DNA of 64,000 nt, taken from Pseudalkalibacillus hwajinpoensis (GTDB lineage: Bacteria; Bacillota; Bacilli; Bacillales; Guptibacillaceae). Under the pieces are notes generated by a model. The model saw only the letters and a list, made by a program, of their open reading frames with translations, ran no database searches and was not told where the DNA came from. The first letter of the stretch is position 1, and every line of letters starts with the position of its first letter. The position numbers were made by a program, and so were the translations under genes. The stretch lies in assembly GCF_039851965.1 (NCBI RefSeq), contig NZ_CP156675.1:124001-188000 (forward strand), written 5' to 3'. Below, piece by piece: positions 41,983-51,239 of the stretch.

Positions 41983-43410
41983 ATGAGTAAAGCAAGGTTA
42001 CCGTCTCTATTGGAAGTTTGTAGTGTGTTGGTGGCGTTTTTGGCTGTCGTTTTCTCTTTTACAGCTCTTTTTGAATTACCTATTCAACTAGCATTATTTG
42101 TAGGCTGGTTTATCGTCATTTTACTTGGTTTGAGGATAGGATTTACTTATGATTCATTGCAAGGTTCGATTATTAAAGGTATTTCGAATGGATTAGAAGC
42201 TGTCATCATTTTGATGGCTGTAGGTGCTCTGATCGGTACATGGATTGCAGGAGGAGTCGTTCCGACAATTATATATTATGGTTTGGACTTCATTCATCCG
42301 TCCATATTTTTGTTGGCTACTTTAGTTATATGCGCTTTAACTTCCCTTTCTACAGGAACTTCTTGGGGAACGGTTGGAACAGCTGGGATTGCAATGATGG
42401 GAATTGGAGAGGGCCTCGGCTTGCCACTTCCATTAGTAGCAGGTGCAGTCTTGTCTGGTGCTTATTTCGGGGATAAATTGTCACCGCTTTCAGACAGTAC
42501 GGTACTTGCAGCATCAATGTCAAAAGTCAATGTCATATCCCACGTGAAATCGATGCTGTATTTGGATGTCCCGGCATTTGTAATTACAGCGATACTTTTC
42601 ACCATAGCCGGATTCAATCATGGTAGCGGCAGTGTTGACTTAGACAGGATCAATTCAATTATGGGTGCATTGGATGATACGTTCAATATCAGTCCTCTCA
42701 TGCTGGTGCCGACGTTAGTTGTAATAGGCTTGTTGGTATTAAAGAAGCCTTCCATCCCTACTATTTCATTTGGTGCGTTGGTGGGAGTCGTTTGGGCCGT
42801 CCTTTTTCAAGATACTAATTTCGTACCTGCACTTGAAACTGCTTACAATGGCTTCCGTTTGGAGTCGGGTTCCGAATTCATTGACAACTTGCTTAACAGG
42901 GGCGGAATCAGCGGAATGCTTGGTTCTATCGCAGTAATCATTCTTGGTTTGGGCATTGGCGGTATGTTAGAAAAGATCGGGGTATTAACGGTAATCATGA
43001 ATACTTTCGTAGAAAAAATTAAAAACGCAGGAAGCTTATCTGTTTCGACGCTCTTTGCCGGCTTATTCACCAACATTTTTGGGTGTGCAATGTACGTCTC
43101 CTTAATCCTGACTCCTAAGCTTATGGAGAGAAGCTATGACAAGCTTCACATCGATCGAAGGGTTTTGTCGAGAAATACGGAAGTTGGCGGGACAATGACA
43201 TCAGGTATGGTTCCGTGGTCTGATAACGGGATATTTATGGCGGGGATACTCGGTGTTTCTACATTATCTTATCTACCATTCATGTGGATGAGCTTTGTGT
43301 CGATCGCGCTTGTCATTATTTACGGATATACAGGTAAGTTTATTTGGTACACGAACTCTGAGGAGAAGGAAACGGATTCAGAAGAAGATGTGACACATTT
43401 GGCTAAATAA
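41983..43410 (+). CDS. NhaC family antiporter, MleN-like
   Basis: A 475-residue, roughly 11-helix transporter. NhaC motifs include GTSWGTVGTAGIAMMGIGEG and LSGAYFGDKLSPLSDSTVLA. In Bacillus subtilis the NhaC-type MleN (malate-2H+/Na+-lactate antiporter) lies beside ansAB. Here the gene precedes an asparaginase and aspartase gene in one direction, so a role in exchanging a C4-dicarboxylate or related acid for Na+/H+ is as likely as plain sodium export (inference). ATG with GGAGGAG. It starts 40 bases before the asparaginase. Confidence 0.85.
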   Translation: MSKARLPSLLEVCSVLVAFLAVVFSFTALFELPIQLALFVGWFIVILLGLRIGFTYDSLQGSIIKGISNGLEAVIILMAVGALIGTWIAGGVVPTIIYYGLDFIHPSIFLLATLVICALTSLSTGTSWGTVGTAGIAMMGIGEGLGLPLPLVAGAVLSGAYFGDKLSPLSDSTVLAASMSKVNVISHVKSMLYLDVPAFVITAILFTIAGFNHGSGSVDLDRINSIMGALDDTFNISPLMLVPTLVVIGLLVLKKPSIPTISFGALVGVVWAVLFQDTNFVPALETAYNGFRLESGSEFIDNLLNRGGISGMLGSIAVIILGLGIGGMLEKIGVLTVIMNTFVEKIKNAGSLSVSTLFAGLFTNIFGCAMYVSLILTPKLMERSYDKLHIDRRVLSRNTEVGGTMTSGMVPWSDNGIFMAGILGVSTLSYLPFMWMSFVSIALVIIYGYTGKFIWYTNSEEKETDSEEDVTHLAK

Positions 43411-43449
43411 CAACAGAAATACAGCATGCAAAGAAAGGGTGTTCCATAG

Positions 43450-44466
43450 ATGAAAAAAATTCTTCTTATCGGTACGGGCGGCACGATTGCCTCGGTTGAG
43501 AGCGAGCGAGGTTTGACACCTGAACTTAGTCCTGAAGACATGATCCGAACTTTGGTGAGCCAATTCAACTGTGAAGTGGATTGTACGGTATCGTTGAACT
43601 TAGACAGTACAAACATTTATCCGAACCACTGGATTGAACTGGCAACAATCATTTACAACAACTACGAAGAATATGAAGGCTTTGTCATTACTCATGGTAC
43701 AGATACTATGGCCTATACTGCGGCAGCATTGGATAATATGTTATTACATTTAAATAAGCCTGTTATTTTGACGGGTTCTCAAATTCCGATGTCACTAGTG
43801 AATTCTGATGGGGAAAGAAATCTGATTGATGCTGTGCATTATGCCTCTGATGGGATGGCTGGCGTATATATTGTATTTAACAAGCGAGTAATCAAAGGAA
43901 CAAGAGCTGTGAAATTAAGGACAAAAAGTAAACATGCTTTTGAAAGCGTTAACTATCCATACGTCGCTTATGTAGATAATTCTTATATCACTTATCACAC
44001 GAAGCCTGAAGAAATAAGTAGAGATCAAGGGATCGAATTAGAAACTAGAATGTGTACAGATGTTTTTGTACTTAAGCTGTATCCTGGGATAAATAAGGAG
44101 ATCTTCCAGTTCATTTCTAATAACTACAAAGGCGTCATCATCGAATGTTTTGGGAGCGGAGGCATTCCTTTCTACGAAGTGGATTTAGCGGAAGAAATTG
44201 AAGCGCTGATAAAGTCAGGAGTAGTGGTTGTCCTTACTACTCAATGCTTAGAAGAAGGAATTGACATAGATTTATATGAAGTAGGGCGCAAGATAGACCG
44301 ACACAAAGTAGTGATCTCAAACGATATGAACACAGAAGCTTTGTTATCGAAGTTAATGATTTATCTTGGGAAATACCACTCTATGAAAGAAGTGATTCAC
44401 TACATCAACCTGGATATAGAAAGTGAAAGCAATGAATATCTATTTAATTGTGACGTATCGCTATAA
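43450..44466 (+). CDS. ansA: Asparaginase
   Basis: 338 residues. It hydrolyses L-asparagine to aspartate and ammonia. The two threonine motifs are present: IGTGGTIAS (Thr12) near the start and VITHGTDTMAYTAAAL near residue 78. The C-terminal region has IIECFGSGGIPF. No signal peptide, so cytoplasmic. It lies between the antiporter and aspartase genes and is probably co-transcribed with both. ATG after AAAGGGTG. Confidence 0.88.
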   Translation: MKKILLIGTGGTIASVESERGLTPELSPEDMIRTLVSQFNCEVDCTVSLNLDSTNIYPNHWIELATIIYNNYEEYEGFVITHGTDTMAYTAAALDNMLLHLNKPVILTGSQIPMSLVNSDGERNLIDAVHYASDGMAGVYIVFNKRVIKGTRAVKLRTKSKHAFESVNYPYVAYVDNSYITYHTKPEEISRDQGIELETRMCTDVFVLKLYPGINKEIFQFISNNYKGVIIECFGSGGIPFYEVDLAEEIEALIKSGVVVVLTTQCLEEGIDIDLYEVGRKIDRHKVVISNDMNTEALLSKLMIYLGKYHSMKEVIHYINLDIESESNEYLFNCDVSL

Positions 44467-44498
44467 GGTTCGATTACAACATTTCAGGAGGTTACATC

Positions 44499-45911
44499 AT
44501 GTATAAAGTGAAAACTAGTCGAGTTGAAAAAGACTTCTTAGGTGAAAAAGAGATTCCTATAAATGCATATTATGGCATACAAACCTTAAGAGCATCTGAA
44601 AACTTCCCGATTACAGGCTATCGTATCCATGAATCTTTAATCACCTCCGTTTCCATGGTGAAAAAAGCAGCAGCAGAAGCGAATATTTCAACTGGGCGTC
44701 TTTCATCCCATCTGGGAAATGCTATTATAAAGGCATCTACTGAAATCATTCATGGAGAGCATCATGATCAATTCATCGTAGACCCGATACAAGGAGGTGC
44801 AGGAACTTCCATTAACATGAATGCGAATGAAGTAATATGTAATCGAGCTTTAGAGATATTGGGACAGGAAAAAGGTGATTACCCATATCTTAGTCCTAAT
44901 ACCCACGTGAACATGTCCCAGTCTACCAATGATACATTCCCGACGACCATTCATCTTGCCGTACTATCACAACTGGACCAGCTGCTAGTCTCTATGCGTA
45001 AAATGAAAGGTGTTTTTATGGAGAAAGCAGAAGAATTCGATCATGTGATTAAAGTAGGTCGAACACACCTTCAAGATGCCGTACCTATAAGATTAGGGCA
45101 AGAATTCGGAAGTTATGAAAGAATGATTGGTAGAGACATTGAGCGGATCAACAGCTCCTTTGAGAATTTATATGAAATCAACTTAGGTGCAACGGCAGTC
45201 GGGACAGGGTTGAATGCGGATCCTGATTATGTCAGCGGAGTAGTAAGTAATCTTAGAAAAATAAGTGGATATCCTTTGGTGTCTGCAGAAAATTTAGTCG
45301 ATGCAACAGCTAACACAGATTTATATACTGAAATTTCGGGTCATCTGAAAACCTGTATGCTAAATATGTCCAAGGTGGCTAATGATCTTCGACTAATGGC
45401 TTCTGGGCCTCGGGCAGGTATGAATGAAATTGATCTTCCGGCTCGCCAGCCGGGTTCATCAATCATGCCTGGTAAAGTAAACCCGGTGATGGCAGAAGTC
45501 ATCAACCAAATCGCTTTTCAAGTGGTTGGAAATGATCAAACCATCTGCCTTTCTTCTGAAGCAGGACAATTGCAATTAAATGTAATGGAGCCAGTCCTTA
45601 TCTTTAATTTACTTGAATCCATTAAAGTCATGAAAAATGGTTTTGGAGTGTTTACAGATTATTGCGTTAAAGGTATTAAGGCAAATGAATCCGTGATGAA
45701 GAACAATGTAGAGAATAGTATAGGCGTAGTAACCGCCTTGAATCCTTATATTGGTTATGAGAAAGCGTCTGAAATCGCCAGAAAGGCGCTTTATACAGGG
45801 CAGACGATCAGGAATGTGTGTTTAAAAGAAGGTGTACTGACAGATACGGAATTAAATCGAATCTTAGATACACATAAAATGACTAGTCCTGGAGTGTTAA
45901 GTGTGCATTGA
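44499..45911 (+). CDS. ansB: Aspartate ammonia-lyase (aspartase)
   Basis: 470 residues of the fumarase/aspartase superfamily. It converts aspartate to fumarate and ammonia. Signature GSSIMPGKVNPVM carries the catalytic serine loop near residue 325. NMSQSTNDTFPTTIH and VGRTHLQDAVPIRLGQEF are the other two conserved regions. Upstream AGGAGG. With the asparaginase it forms the asparagine-to-fumarate route. Confidence 0.92.
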   Translation: MYKVKTSRVEKDFLGEKEIPINAYYGIQTLRASENFPITGYRIHESLITSVSMVKKAAAEANISTGRLSSHLGNAIIKASTEIIHGEHHDQFIVDPIQGGAGTSINMNANEVICNRALEILGQEKGDYPYLSPNTHVNMSQSTNDTFPTTIHLAVLSQLDQLLVSMRKMKGVFMEKAEEFDHVIKVGRTHLQDAVPIRLGQEFGSYERMIGRDIERINSSFENLYEINLGATAVGTGLNADPDYVSGVVSNLRKISGYPLVSAENLVDATANTDLYTEISGHLKTCMLNMSKVANDLRLMASGPRAGMNEIDLPARQPGSSIMPGKVNPVMAEVINQIAFQVVGNDQTICLSSEAGQLQLNVMEPVLIFNLLESIKVMKNGFGVFTDYCVKGIKANESVMKNNVENSIGVVTALNPYIGYEKASEIARKALYTGQTIRNVCLKEGVLTDTELNRILDTHKMTSPGVLSVH

Positions 45912-45912
45912 T

Positions 45913-46266
45913 CTACGCTTTTCTTATCAGTCTTTTTGCTCGAACAAAAGCAATGAAATCAGTCAGTTCGTCTTTAGTCAAACGTTCATCGTCGATACGG
46001 ATCTCCCATTTTTCATTCTGGTCGAAATGATCTAACTGAATCGTTTTATTATTTATGGGAGACTGGCTGTCCTCAATACGATTCAATAAGTAATCGATAG
46101 ATGTATCCATAATATCGGCCAATTTAATAAGCGAGTCTAAAGAAGGTTGTCGGTAGCCCGATTCATAACCTGCATATGTACTTTTGGCAATCCCTAATTG
46201 ATCTGCTGTTTCTTGAAGCGTCCACATTCTCTCTTTACGAAGCTTAGTGAGTCTAGTTAATTTCAT
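45913..46266 (-). CDS. XRE family regulator, AnsR-like
   Basis: 117 residues. The N-terminal HTH_3 domain (about 6-60) has WTLQETADQLGIAKSTYAGY followed by ESGYRQPSLDSLIKLADIMD. The C-terminal 50 residues form a small tail. AnsR represses the ans operon in Bacillus subtilis and is relieved by aspartate; the position between two asparaginase genes supports the same role. It is convergent with aspartase (one base apart) and divergent from the second asparaginase, so it may act on the 130-base shared promoter region. Confidence 0.8.
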   Translation of the reverse strand: MKLTRLTKLRKERMWTLQETADQLGIAKSTYAGYESGYRQPSLDSLIKLADIMDTSIDYLLNRIEDSQSPINNKTIQLDHFDQNEKWEIRIDDERLTKDELTDFIAFVRAKRLIRKA

Positions 46267-46396
46267 TTGGTAATCCTCCCATTAACTAGTATAGCTTAAT
46301 TATGGTTCTGACCAAAATTATTCCTATTTGTTATGGTAAACTAGATAAAATTCAGTTAGAGTTTTTGACTCTTCTTAATAAAAAGGTGTGGAGATA

Positions 46397-47374
46397 ATGA
46401 AAAAAATTCTTCTATTGTCAACGGGCGGAACGATAGGTTGTATACAAACAGATGAGGGTCTGATACCGGGAATTCCCATCGAGGAGTTAGTTCGTTACTT
46501 GCCATTGAATGAAAACGAAGTGCATATAAGTACGGAAACAGTTTTGAATATAGACAGTTCAAATATGCAGCCGGAACACTGGGAAGAAATTGCAAAAGCT
46601 GTTTATAACAATTATCACCATTTTGATGGTTTTGTCATAACACATGGTACGGATACCTTATCCTATACCTCAGCTGCATTATCATATCTTTTGCCGAATT
46701 TACAGAAGCCGGTTGTTTTGACTGGCTCGATTCAGCCGATCGATGCTAAAAAAACGGACGGGGTCAAAAACTTAACAGATGCTGTTACGTATGCAACCAA
46801 AGGCGCTGCAGGTGTATTTGTGGTGTTTGGCGGCAGAGTGATCGAAGGTACAAGAGCAGTCAAGATGAGAACGGAAAGCTATGATGCTTTTGAGAGTATT
46901 AATTATCCATATATTGCTTATATTGAAGGGAATCACATACAACATAACATGGAGGTCACTGATAAGGCGGATGGGGAACTGAGGTTAGAAAGCGGGTTAT
47001 GCACCGATGTTCATTTATTTAAATTGTATCCTGGTGTCAAACCAGAAATCCTGGATTCCATCAAAGATCAATTTAAAGGAGTGATCATCGAAACCTTCGG
47101 GAGCGGAGGCCTTCCTTTCTTGGGGCGAGACCTTTCTAAGACGGTCGAGAATTTAATCCAAGAAGGCAAAATTGTAGTTATAACTACGCAGTGTCTAGAG
47201 GAAGGTGCTGACTTATCTCTTTATAAGGTGGGACGGTTGATCGATCAAAGCAAAGTCATCCTTTCTAATGATATGAATACAGAAGCCCTATTACCGAAGC
47301 TGATGTGGGCAATGGGAAAAACCTTAAAACTCTCCGAAGTGAAAGAAATCGTAGAAAGTTCCAATACCCCATAG
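46397..47374 (+). CDS. Second asparaginase
   Basis: A 325-residue paralogue of the enzyme at 43450. The same motifs occur: LLSTGGTIGC and VITHGTDTLSYTSAAL. The C-terminus has VIIETFGSGGLPF. It is cytoplasmic and has no signal peptide. ATG at 46397 is chosen by comparison with the paralogue (MKKILL); a GTG three codons upstream is possible. Having two asparaginases around one aspartase suggests different affinities or regulation. Confidence 0.87.
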   Translation: MKKILLLSTGGTIGCIQTDEGLIPGIPIEELVRYLPLNENEVHISTETVLNIDSSNMQPEHWEEIAKAVYNNYHHFDGFVITHGTDTLSYTSAALSYLLPNLQKPVVLTGSIQPIDAKKTDGVKNLTDAVTYATKGAAGVFVVFGGRVIEGTRAVKMRTESYDAFESINYPYIAYIEGNHIQHNMEVTDKADGELRLESGLCTDVHLFKLYPGVKPEILDSIKDQFKGVIIETFGSGGLPFLGRDLSKTVENLIQEGKIVVITTQCLEEGADLSLYKVGRLIDQSKVILSNDMNTEALLPKLMWAMGKTLKLSEVKEIVESSNTP

Positions 47375-47469
47375 CTGTTTTTATGAGAAAGTCAAAGGAA
47401 ATGAAAAGACCGGTCATAATTAAGTTGAAACACTGGTCATACAAGCATTTTCAATCCGTAAATTTTATG

Positions 47470-47515
47470 TATTTAAGATACTCAGAGTATGGGCTGCATG
47501 ATGTGATAACGTCCA
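47470..47515 (+). repeat. Dispersed repeat, partial copy D
   Basis: Contains AGTATGGGCTGCATGATG followed by TGATAAC, the left half of copies A and B, then diverges. It lies 17 bases before the IS110 remnant, so the repeat may be connected with that element. Confidence 0.55.
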
Positions 47516-47531
47516 ACCAGCTTTTAAAGCC

Positions 47532-47711
47532 TTACATGAGTATTATACAACTCGGCCCAATAATCCATTGAAGAAGATGCAATCTATGATTGCTTTGTGC
47601 AACAAGTTAATTCGTATTTTGTTCGCTATCGGTAAAAAGAAGTTTGAATTTAGTGAAGAAAGAATGTTAAGCGATATTCCTCATATGGCATTATCACAGG
47701 AAGCAGCATAG
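47532..47711 (+). pseudogene. IS110-family transposase, C-terminal remnant
   Basis: 59 codons: HEYYTTRPNNPLKKMQSMIA, LCNKLIRILFAIGKKKFEFS and a final MLSDIPHMALSQEAA. This is the end of the transposase_20 domain of IS110/IS1111-type enzymes. The DEDD catalytic part is absent. Confidence 0.78.
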
Positions 47712-47945
47712 ATTACGCTAGTTTATTTAGTTCTTTATTAAGACACTTGAAGCACGGATTAGTCAGGCAAATCAATAAAAATACGGACAATTATCCTGTC
47801 GGGCAGCATAGCTGACATCCACCTCATGGAAAGGTTGAACGAAGAATTTTGGAGCAGAGACTCTGTGAGACATGGGAGGGTTGACCTCCATGAGGTTTGT
47901 GGAGATCCACACATGTGCGATCATATTTTCGCTCATTACCCACTT
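47712..47945 (+). other. Non-coding 3' end of the IS110-family element
   Basis: After the transposase stop there is about 230 bases with no reading frame but clear structure: ACCTCATGGA (47822-47831) pairs perfectly with TCCATGAGGT (47887-47896) over a 55-base loop containing further short stems. IS110/IS1111 elements carry structured bridge RNAs in their non-coding ends. Sequence from here to 48290 holds only a short hydrophobic frame without a ribosome site. Confidence 0.45.
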
Positions 47946-48293
47946 TTTGGAAGGGAGTGGTTAAGTGGATAAGCCTTTTATTACTCTAAAACTCCAAAAT
48001 TGTCCATTAATTCAACTTAATCCCATGATTCAAGCTATTATTAATAATGTACAACTATAAAAACTTAATAAAACTAGAAAAATCGAAAGATTATCCTTTC
48101 TTTATAGAGCGAGTTTACTGGAGTAAGTCTTATTTTATGGGAGTGATATTATCAAGCATTTATTTCTGTTTTTCCCTACTGGTTGCATTTTTCTTAATTT
48201 CTCCTTTTCTTATTGAACTCACGGTGTAGTTTATTTAGTTCAATAAGTTATAAAGATATTTCCCAACATTCAGGAGTTTGTAACCATCAAGAA

Positions 48294-48315
48294 AAGGAGC
48301 TCGAATCAGCTCCTA
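48294..48315 (-). terminator. Terminator of the collagen-like gene
   Basis: AGGAGCT and AGCTCCT form a seven-base stem. On the minus strand TTTTCTTG follows. Confidence 0.65.
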
Positions 48316-48401
48316 TTTCTATATGTGAATGATGTGGTACTGTTTATTGTTATTGCTAATTTTTTATTTTAGTGTTTAAACGTTTCGTTCTATTTACCCG
48401 T

Positions 48402-49508
48402 CTATTGGAGTCTCGTGATAACAAGATGTGCTGATACAGGTCTGGTCCCTCCAGCCAGAGGAGTAATCGTTAGGGCAGTTGAATTGCCAGCTGGATTTCG
48501 TACAGTTAGTACTGAATCGACGGATGTCGTTTCTACAAGAGCCATCCCTACTATTTGAGAAGTACCTGTGGCTCTTCCCACCACGGTATAGGCTAGGTCA
48601 GCACCATTGAGAGTTAGAATCAATTGTCCAGCTTCGCTCACACTCACCTGAAACAAGACCTGATAAACACCAATTTCTGATAAATTAAATGAACTGGGAC
48701 CTGTACGGGTAATACCGCCCGTTCCACTAGTAGGCCCATCTTGTGGAAAACTTACGTCTGTATTAGGAGCTACTGTTGCTGCATTATCAGGAGGCATCAA
48801 TGCAAAAAAATCTGCAAAATCTAATACCCCTCCTGCTGGTCCCGCTGGTCCTGTTGGCCCTGGAACTCCTTGTGGTCCTGTTGCTCCTGCTGTCCCTGGG
48901 GGTCCAGGAATTCCTTGTGGCCCTGCGGGTCCCGTAGCTCCCGTAGGTCCTGTAGCTCCTGTAGCTCCTGTTGGCCCTGGAATTCCCTGTTCTCCCTGTG
49001 GTCCTGTTGGCCCTGGAACTCCTTGTGGTCCTGTCGCACCTGTTGGTCCAGCTGGACCAGGAATTCCTTGTGGTCCCTGTGGTCCTCCAGACCCACCTGG
49101 GGGTCCAGGAATTCCTTGTGGTCCTTGTGGTCCTGTTGCCCCTGTTGCTCCTGTTGATCCTGTTAATCCTTGTGGTCCAACTGCTCCTTCAGGTCCTTGT
49201 ATTCCCCTAGCCCCCGTAGCTCCCGGTGATCCTGGAGTTCCTTGTGGTCCTGTTGGTCCCTGTGGTCCTGTTGGTCCAGGAATTCCTTGAGGTCCAGTTG
49301 CCCCTGTTGGTCCTGCTGGTCCTACTGGTCCTATTGGTCCTCCCGGAGTGCCAGGCGGCCCCTCTGGACCAGGCGGCCCCTCTGGACCAGGCGGCCCTTG
49401 TCGTCCCCGAATTGGGAGAAGGTGTTTACAATCACAACAACAATCACAACAATAATTACGATTTTTTTGTTTACATTGGTTGCACGAATTACCTTTAATT
49501 AATGACAT
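48402..49508 (-). CDS. Collagen-like (Gly-X-Y) surface/exosporium protein
   Basis: 368 residues. A short Cys-rich N-terminus (QCKQKNRNYCCDCCCDCKH) precedes about 200 residues of GXY triplets (GPPGPEGPPG, GPTGATGPQG, many GPTGPQG). A C-terminal globular domain of about 140 residues begins GVLDFADFFALMPPDNAA and ends SAHLVITRLQ. That domain resembles the trimeric C-terminal domain of BclA-type exosporium proteins. It is probably a spore-surface filament protein; the cysteines may cross-link it. The start ATG at 49508 follows AAAGGGTGG; the frame extends 30 codons upstream without a ribosome site. Genus-specific repeats make the triplet number likely to vary among strains. Confidence 0.82.
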   Translation of the reverse strand: MSLIKGNSCNQCKQKNRNYCCDCCCDCKHLLPIRGRQGPPGPEGPPGPEGPPGTPGGPIGPVGPAGPTGATGPQGIPGPTGPQGPTGPQGTPGSPGATGARGIQGPEGAVGPQGLTGSTGATGATGPQGPQGIPGPPGGSGGPQGPQGIPGPAGPTGATGPQGVPGPTGPQGEQGIPGPTGATGATGPTGATGPAGPQGIPGPPGTAGATGPQGVPGPTGPAGPAGGVLDFADFFALMPPDNAATVAPNTDVSFPQDGPTSGTGGITRTGPSSFNLSEIGVYQVLFQVSVSEAGQLILTLNGADLAYTVVGRATGTSQIVGMALVETTSVDSVLTVRNPAGNSTALTITPLAGGTRPVSAHLVITRLQ

Positions 49509-49785
49509 AAGTCCACCCTTTTGGTTTTTAATAATATATGGGATTAAGTACTTAATGGTACGGGCAAATAGGAAATGATACGTATTTCTAACCATCAATC
49601 ACAAAAAACACTTCTTAATTGAGAACAAATACAAGGAAAAAGAAAGGTTTTTGGGGGTGTTTTTTTATTACATTACTTGTTTTTATGATGTCTCATTAAA
49701 TTCCGTTATATATAAAGGGGTGTTGGTTCATTTGGTTTCTTATAAACCCTTTAATACCAAGGATTTGAAAGATTTTCAAGTTGAA

Positions 49786-49870
49786 ATTGACTGGATTTTT
49801 CAAAAAATAGAGTTAAAATTTTATAAGCCTCTCACAAGTTCATTGAACCCGTGGGAGGCTTTTCTTTTTA
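49786..49870 (+). repeat. Dispersed repeat, right-end copy C, with terminator
   Basis: GACTGGATTTTTC followed by AAAAAATAG, as in copies A and B, then AAGCCTCTCAC pairing with GTGGGAGGCTT and a T-run. The left half is missing. The frame from 49651 to 49902 is a shadow of this. Confidence 0.5.
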
Positions 49871-50009
49871 AAGCAGTAATAGAAAAAAGATCTTCTTTGT
49901 AGACTTTTAATCGATATTCTAGACAATAAATTCTCTTCCTTACCTATAAAGCTTTTCTAATTAGCTTGACGAAAAAATATCAAGTAGGTATAGTATAGAT
50001 ATTCATTGA

Positions 50010-50024
50010 GTAAGCGTTTACGTA
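50010..50024. promoter_or_regulatory. LacI-type operator 1 (autoregulatory)
   Basis: TAAGCGTTTACGTA, matching the near-palindrome ACGTAARCGYTTACGT found twice more near 51.1 kb. It lies 25 bases before the LacI-family gene, so the protein probably represses itself. Confidence 0.7.
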
Positions 50025-50048
50025 AAGTGGAAGTAAGGTGTAATAATC

Positions 50049-51053
50049 ATGAATCCAACAATCCAAGATGTAGCAAAAGCAGCGAATGTTTCGATTGCAA
50101 CAGTATCCAGAGTCCTGAACAATCAACCCGGATTTTCTCAAAAAACAAAACAGCGGGTCTTGCAGGCGATTGAGGAGATTGGCTATCAGCCAAATGCGAT
50201 TGCCAGAGGGCTTGTCAATCGAAATTCAGGAACAATTGGAGTGCTTTTCCCTAGTGTATCCGGTCTTCTATCATCAGAAGTCCTACATGGAATTGAAGCC
50301 CGGGCTAATGAGGAAGGTTACAGTGTGATTGTGTGTAATACAGCTGCAGATCACGAAAAGACCTTGAAATATATCCAGTTATTAAGTGAGAAGCGGGTGG
50401 ATGGGCTTGTATTTGTGAGTGAAGAGGTCAATGAGGAATATTATAAGGCATTTCAGCGAATGGGCGTCCCAGTGGTGCTCGTATTGACGCAGTCTTACAA
50501 ATATCCATTGCCTTATGTTAAGGTAGATGACTCTCATGCCGCTTATACGGCTACAAATTATCTTATTGAATCTGGTCATGAACGAATAGGAATGCTCTCA
50601 GGGAACCCGAATGATCTCCTGGCTGGAAGGTCGAGAATTGAAGGCTTTAAGCGGGCACTATTAGAGGCGGAACTTCCTTATTCTGAATCATTAGTTAAAA
50701 AACAAACTAGTTTCACCTATGAAGATGGAATCAACAGCCTACCTCGACTTTTAGAACGTCATCCTGAAATTACGGGTATTTTTGCTGCCAGTGATGAAAT
50801 CGCCATAGGAGCAATAGCCGCTGCTTACAAACTAGGGATACGTATTCCAGAGGATGTATCAATCATTGGATATGACAACTTAAAACTATCGGAGATGTCC
50901 ATTCCGCCACTTACAACGATTTCTCAGCCATTTCAGCGAATGGGAGAAAAAGCGATCGAAATGGTCCTTACTCTAAAAAATGATAAGCAAGCAGAGTCTA
51001 GCGTGATGCCCCATCATTTAGTAGAGCGAGAATCTGTGAAAAAAATAAAATAA
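50049..51053 (+). CDS. LacI/GalR family transcriptional regulator
   Basis: 334 residues. The HTH (1-55) is TIQDVAKAANVSIATVSRVL followed by the hinge helix GYQPNAIARGL. The effector domain shows the periplasmic-binding fold (GVLFPSVSGLL, FAASDEIAIGA, SIIGYDNLKLSE). The likely target is the GH97 glucosidase gene just downstream; operators 2 and 3 lie between the two genes. The inducer may be a maltodextrin or glucoside (inference). ATG after AAGTAAGGTG. Confidence 0.9.
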   Translation: MNPTIQDVAKAANVSIATVSRVLNNQPGFSQKTKQRVLQAIEEIGYQPNAIARGLVNRNSGTIGVLFPSVSGLLSSEVLHGIEARANEEGYSVIVCNTAADHEKTLKYIQLLSEKRVDGLVFVSEEVNEEYYKAFQRMGVPVVLVLTQSYKYPLPYVKVDDSHAAYTATNYLIESGHERIGMLSGNPNDLLAGRSRIEGFKRALLEAELPYSESLVKKQTSFTYEDGINSLPRLLERHPEITGIFAASDEIAIGAIAAAYKLGIRIPEDVSIIGYDNLKLSEMSIPPLTTISQPFQRMGEKAIEMVLTLKNDKQAESSVMPHHLVERESVKKIK

Positions 51054-51069
51054 ATTTTTTTAAGGATTT

Positions 51070-51085
51070 ACGTAAGCGTTTACGT
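51070..51085. promoter_or_regulatory. LacI-type operator 2
   Basis: ACGTAAGCGTTTACGT, 14 of 16 positions symmetric. The best copy of the site, between the regulator and the GH97 gene. Confidence 0.75.
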
Positions 51086-51157
51086 TAAAAATTATGCGGA
51101 GGGTGAAAAACGGCAGAACAATGGTTGTAAATAAAGGGGGGATGTCCATAATCTCAT

Positions 51158-51170
51158 ACGTAAGCGTTTA
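51158..51170. promoter_or_regulatory. LacI-type operator 3
   Basis: ACGTAAGCGTTTA, 88 bases downstream of operator 2 and 70 before the GH97 start. Paired operators at this distance would allow looping. Confidence 0.7.
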
Positions 51171-51239
51171 CTCTTTTTGCTAATGAAGAATTGCTAATTT
51201 GTACTTCTCACGTCCCATCTAACTAAGAGGAGGAAGAAA

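Noticed and set aside
48047..48229. 60-codon hydrophobic frame after the IS110 remnant
   Set aside because: No ribosome site before the ATG and no family; could be a small membrane protein but support is too weak.
48870..49498. Long plus-strand frames opposite the collagen-like gene
   Set aside because: They are the complement of GXY repeats, which leaves all antisense frames open.
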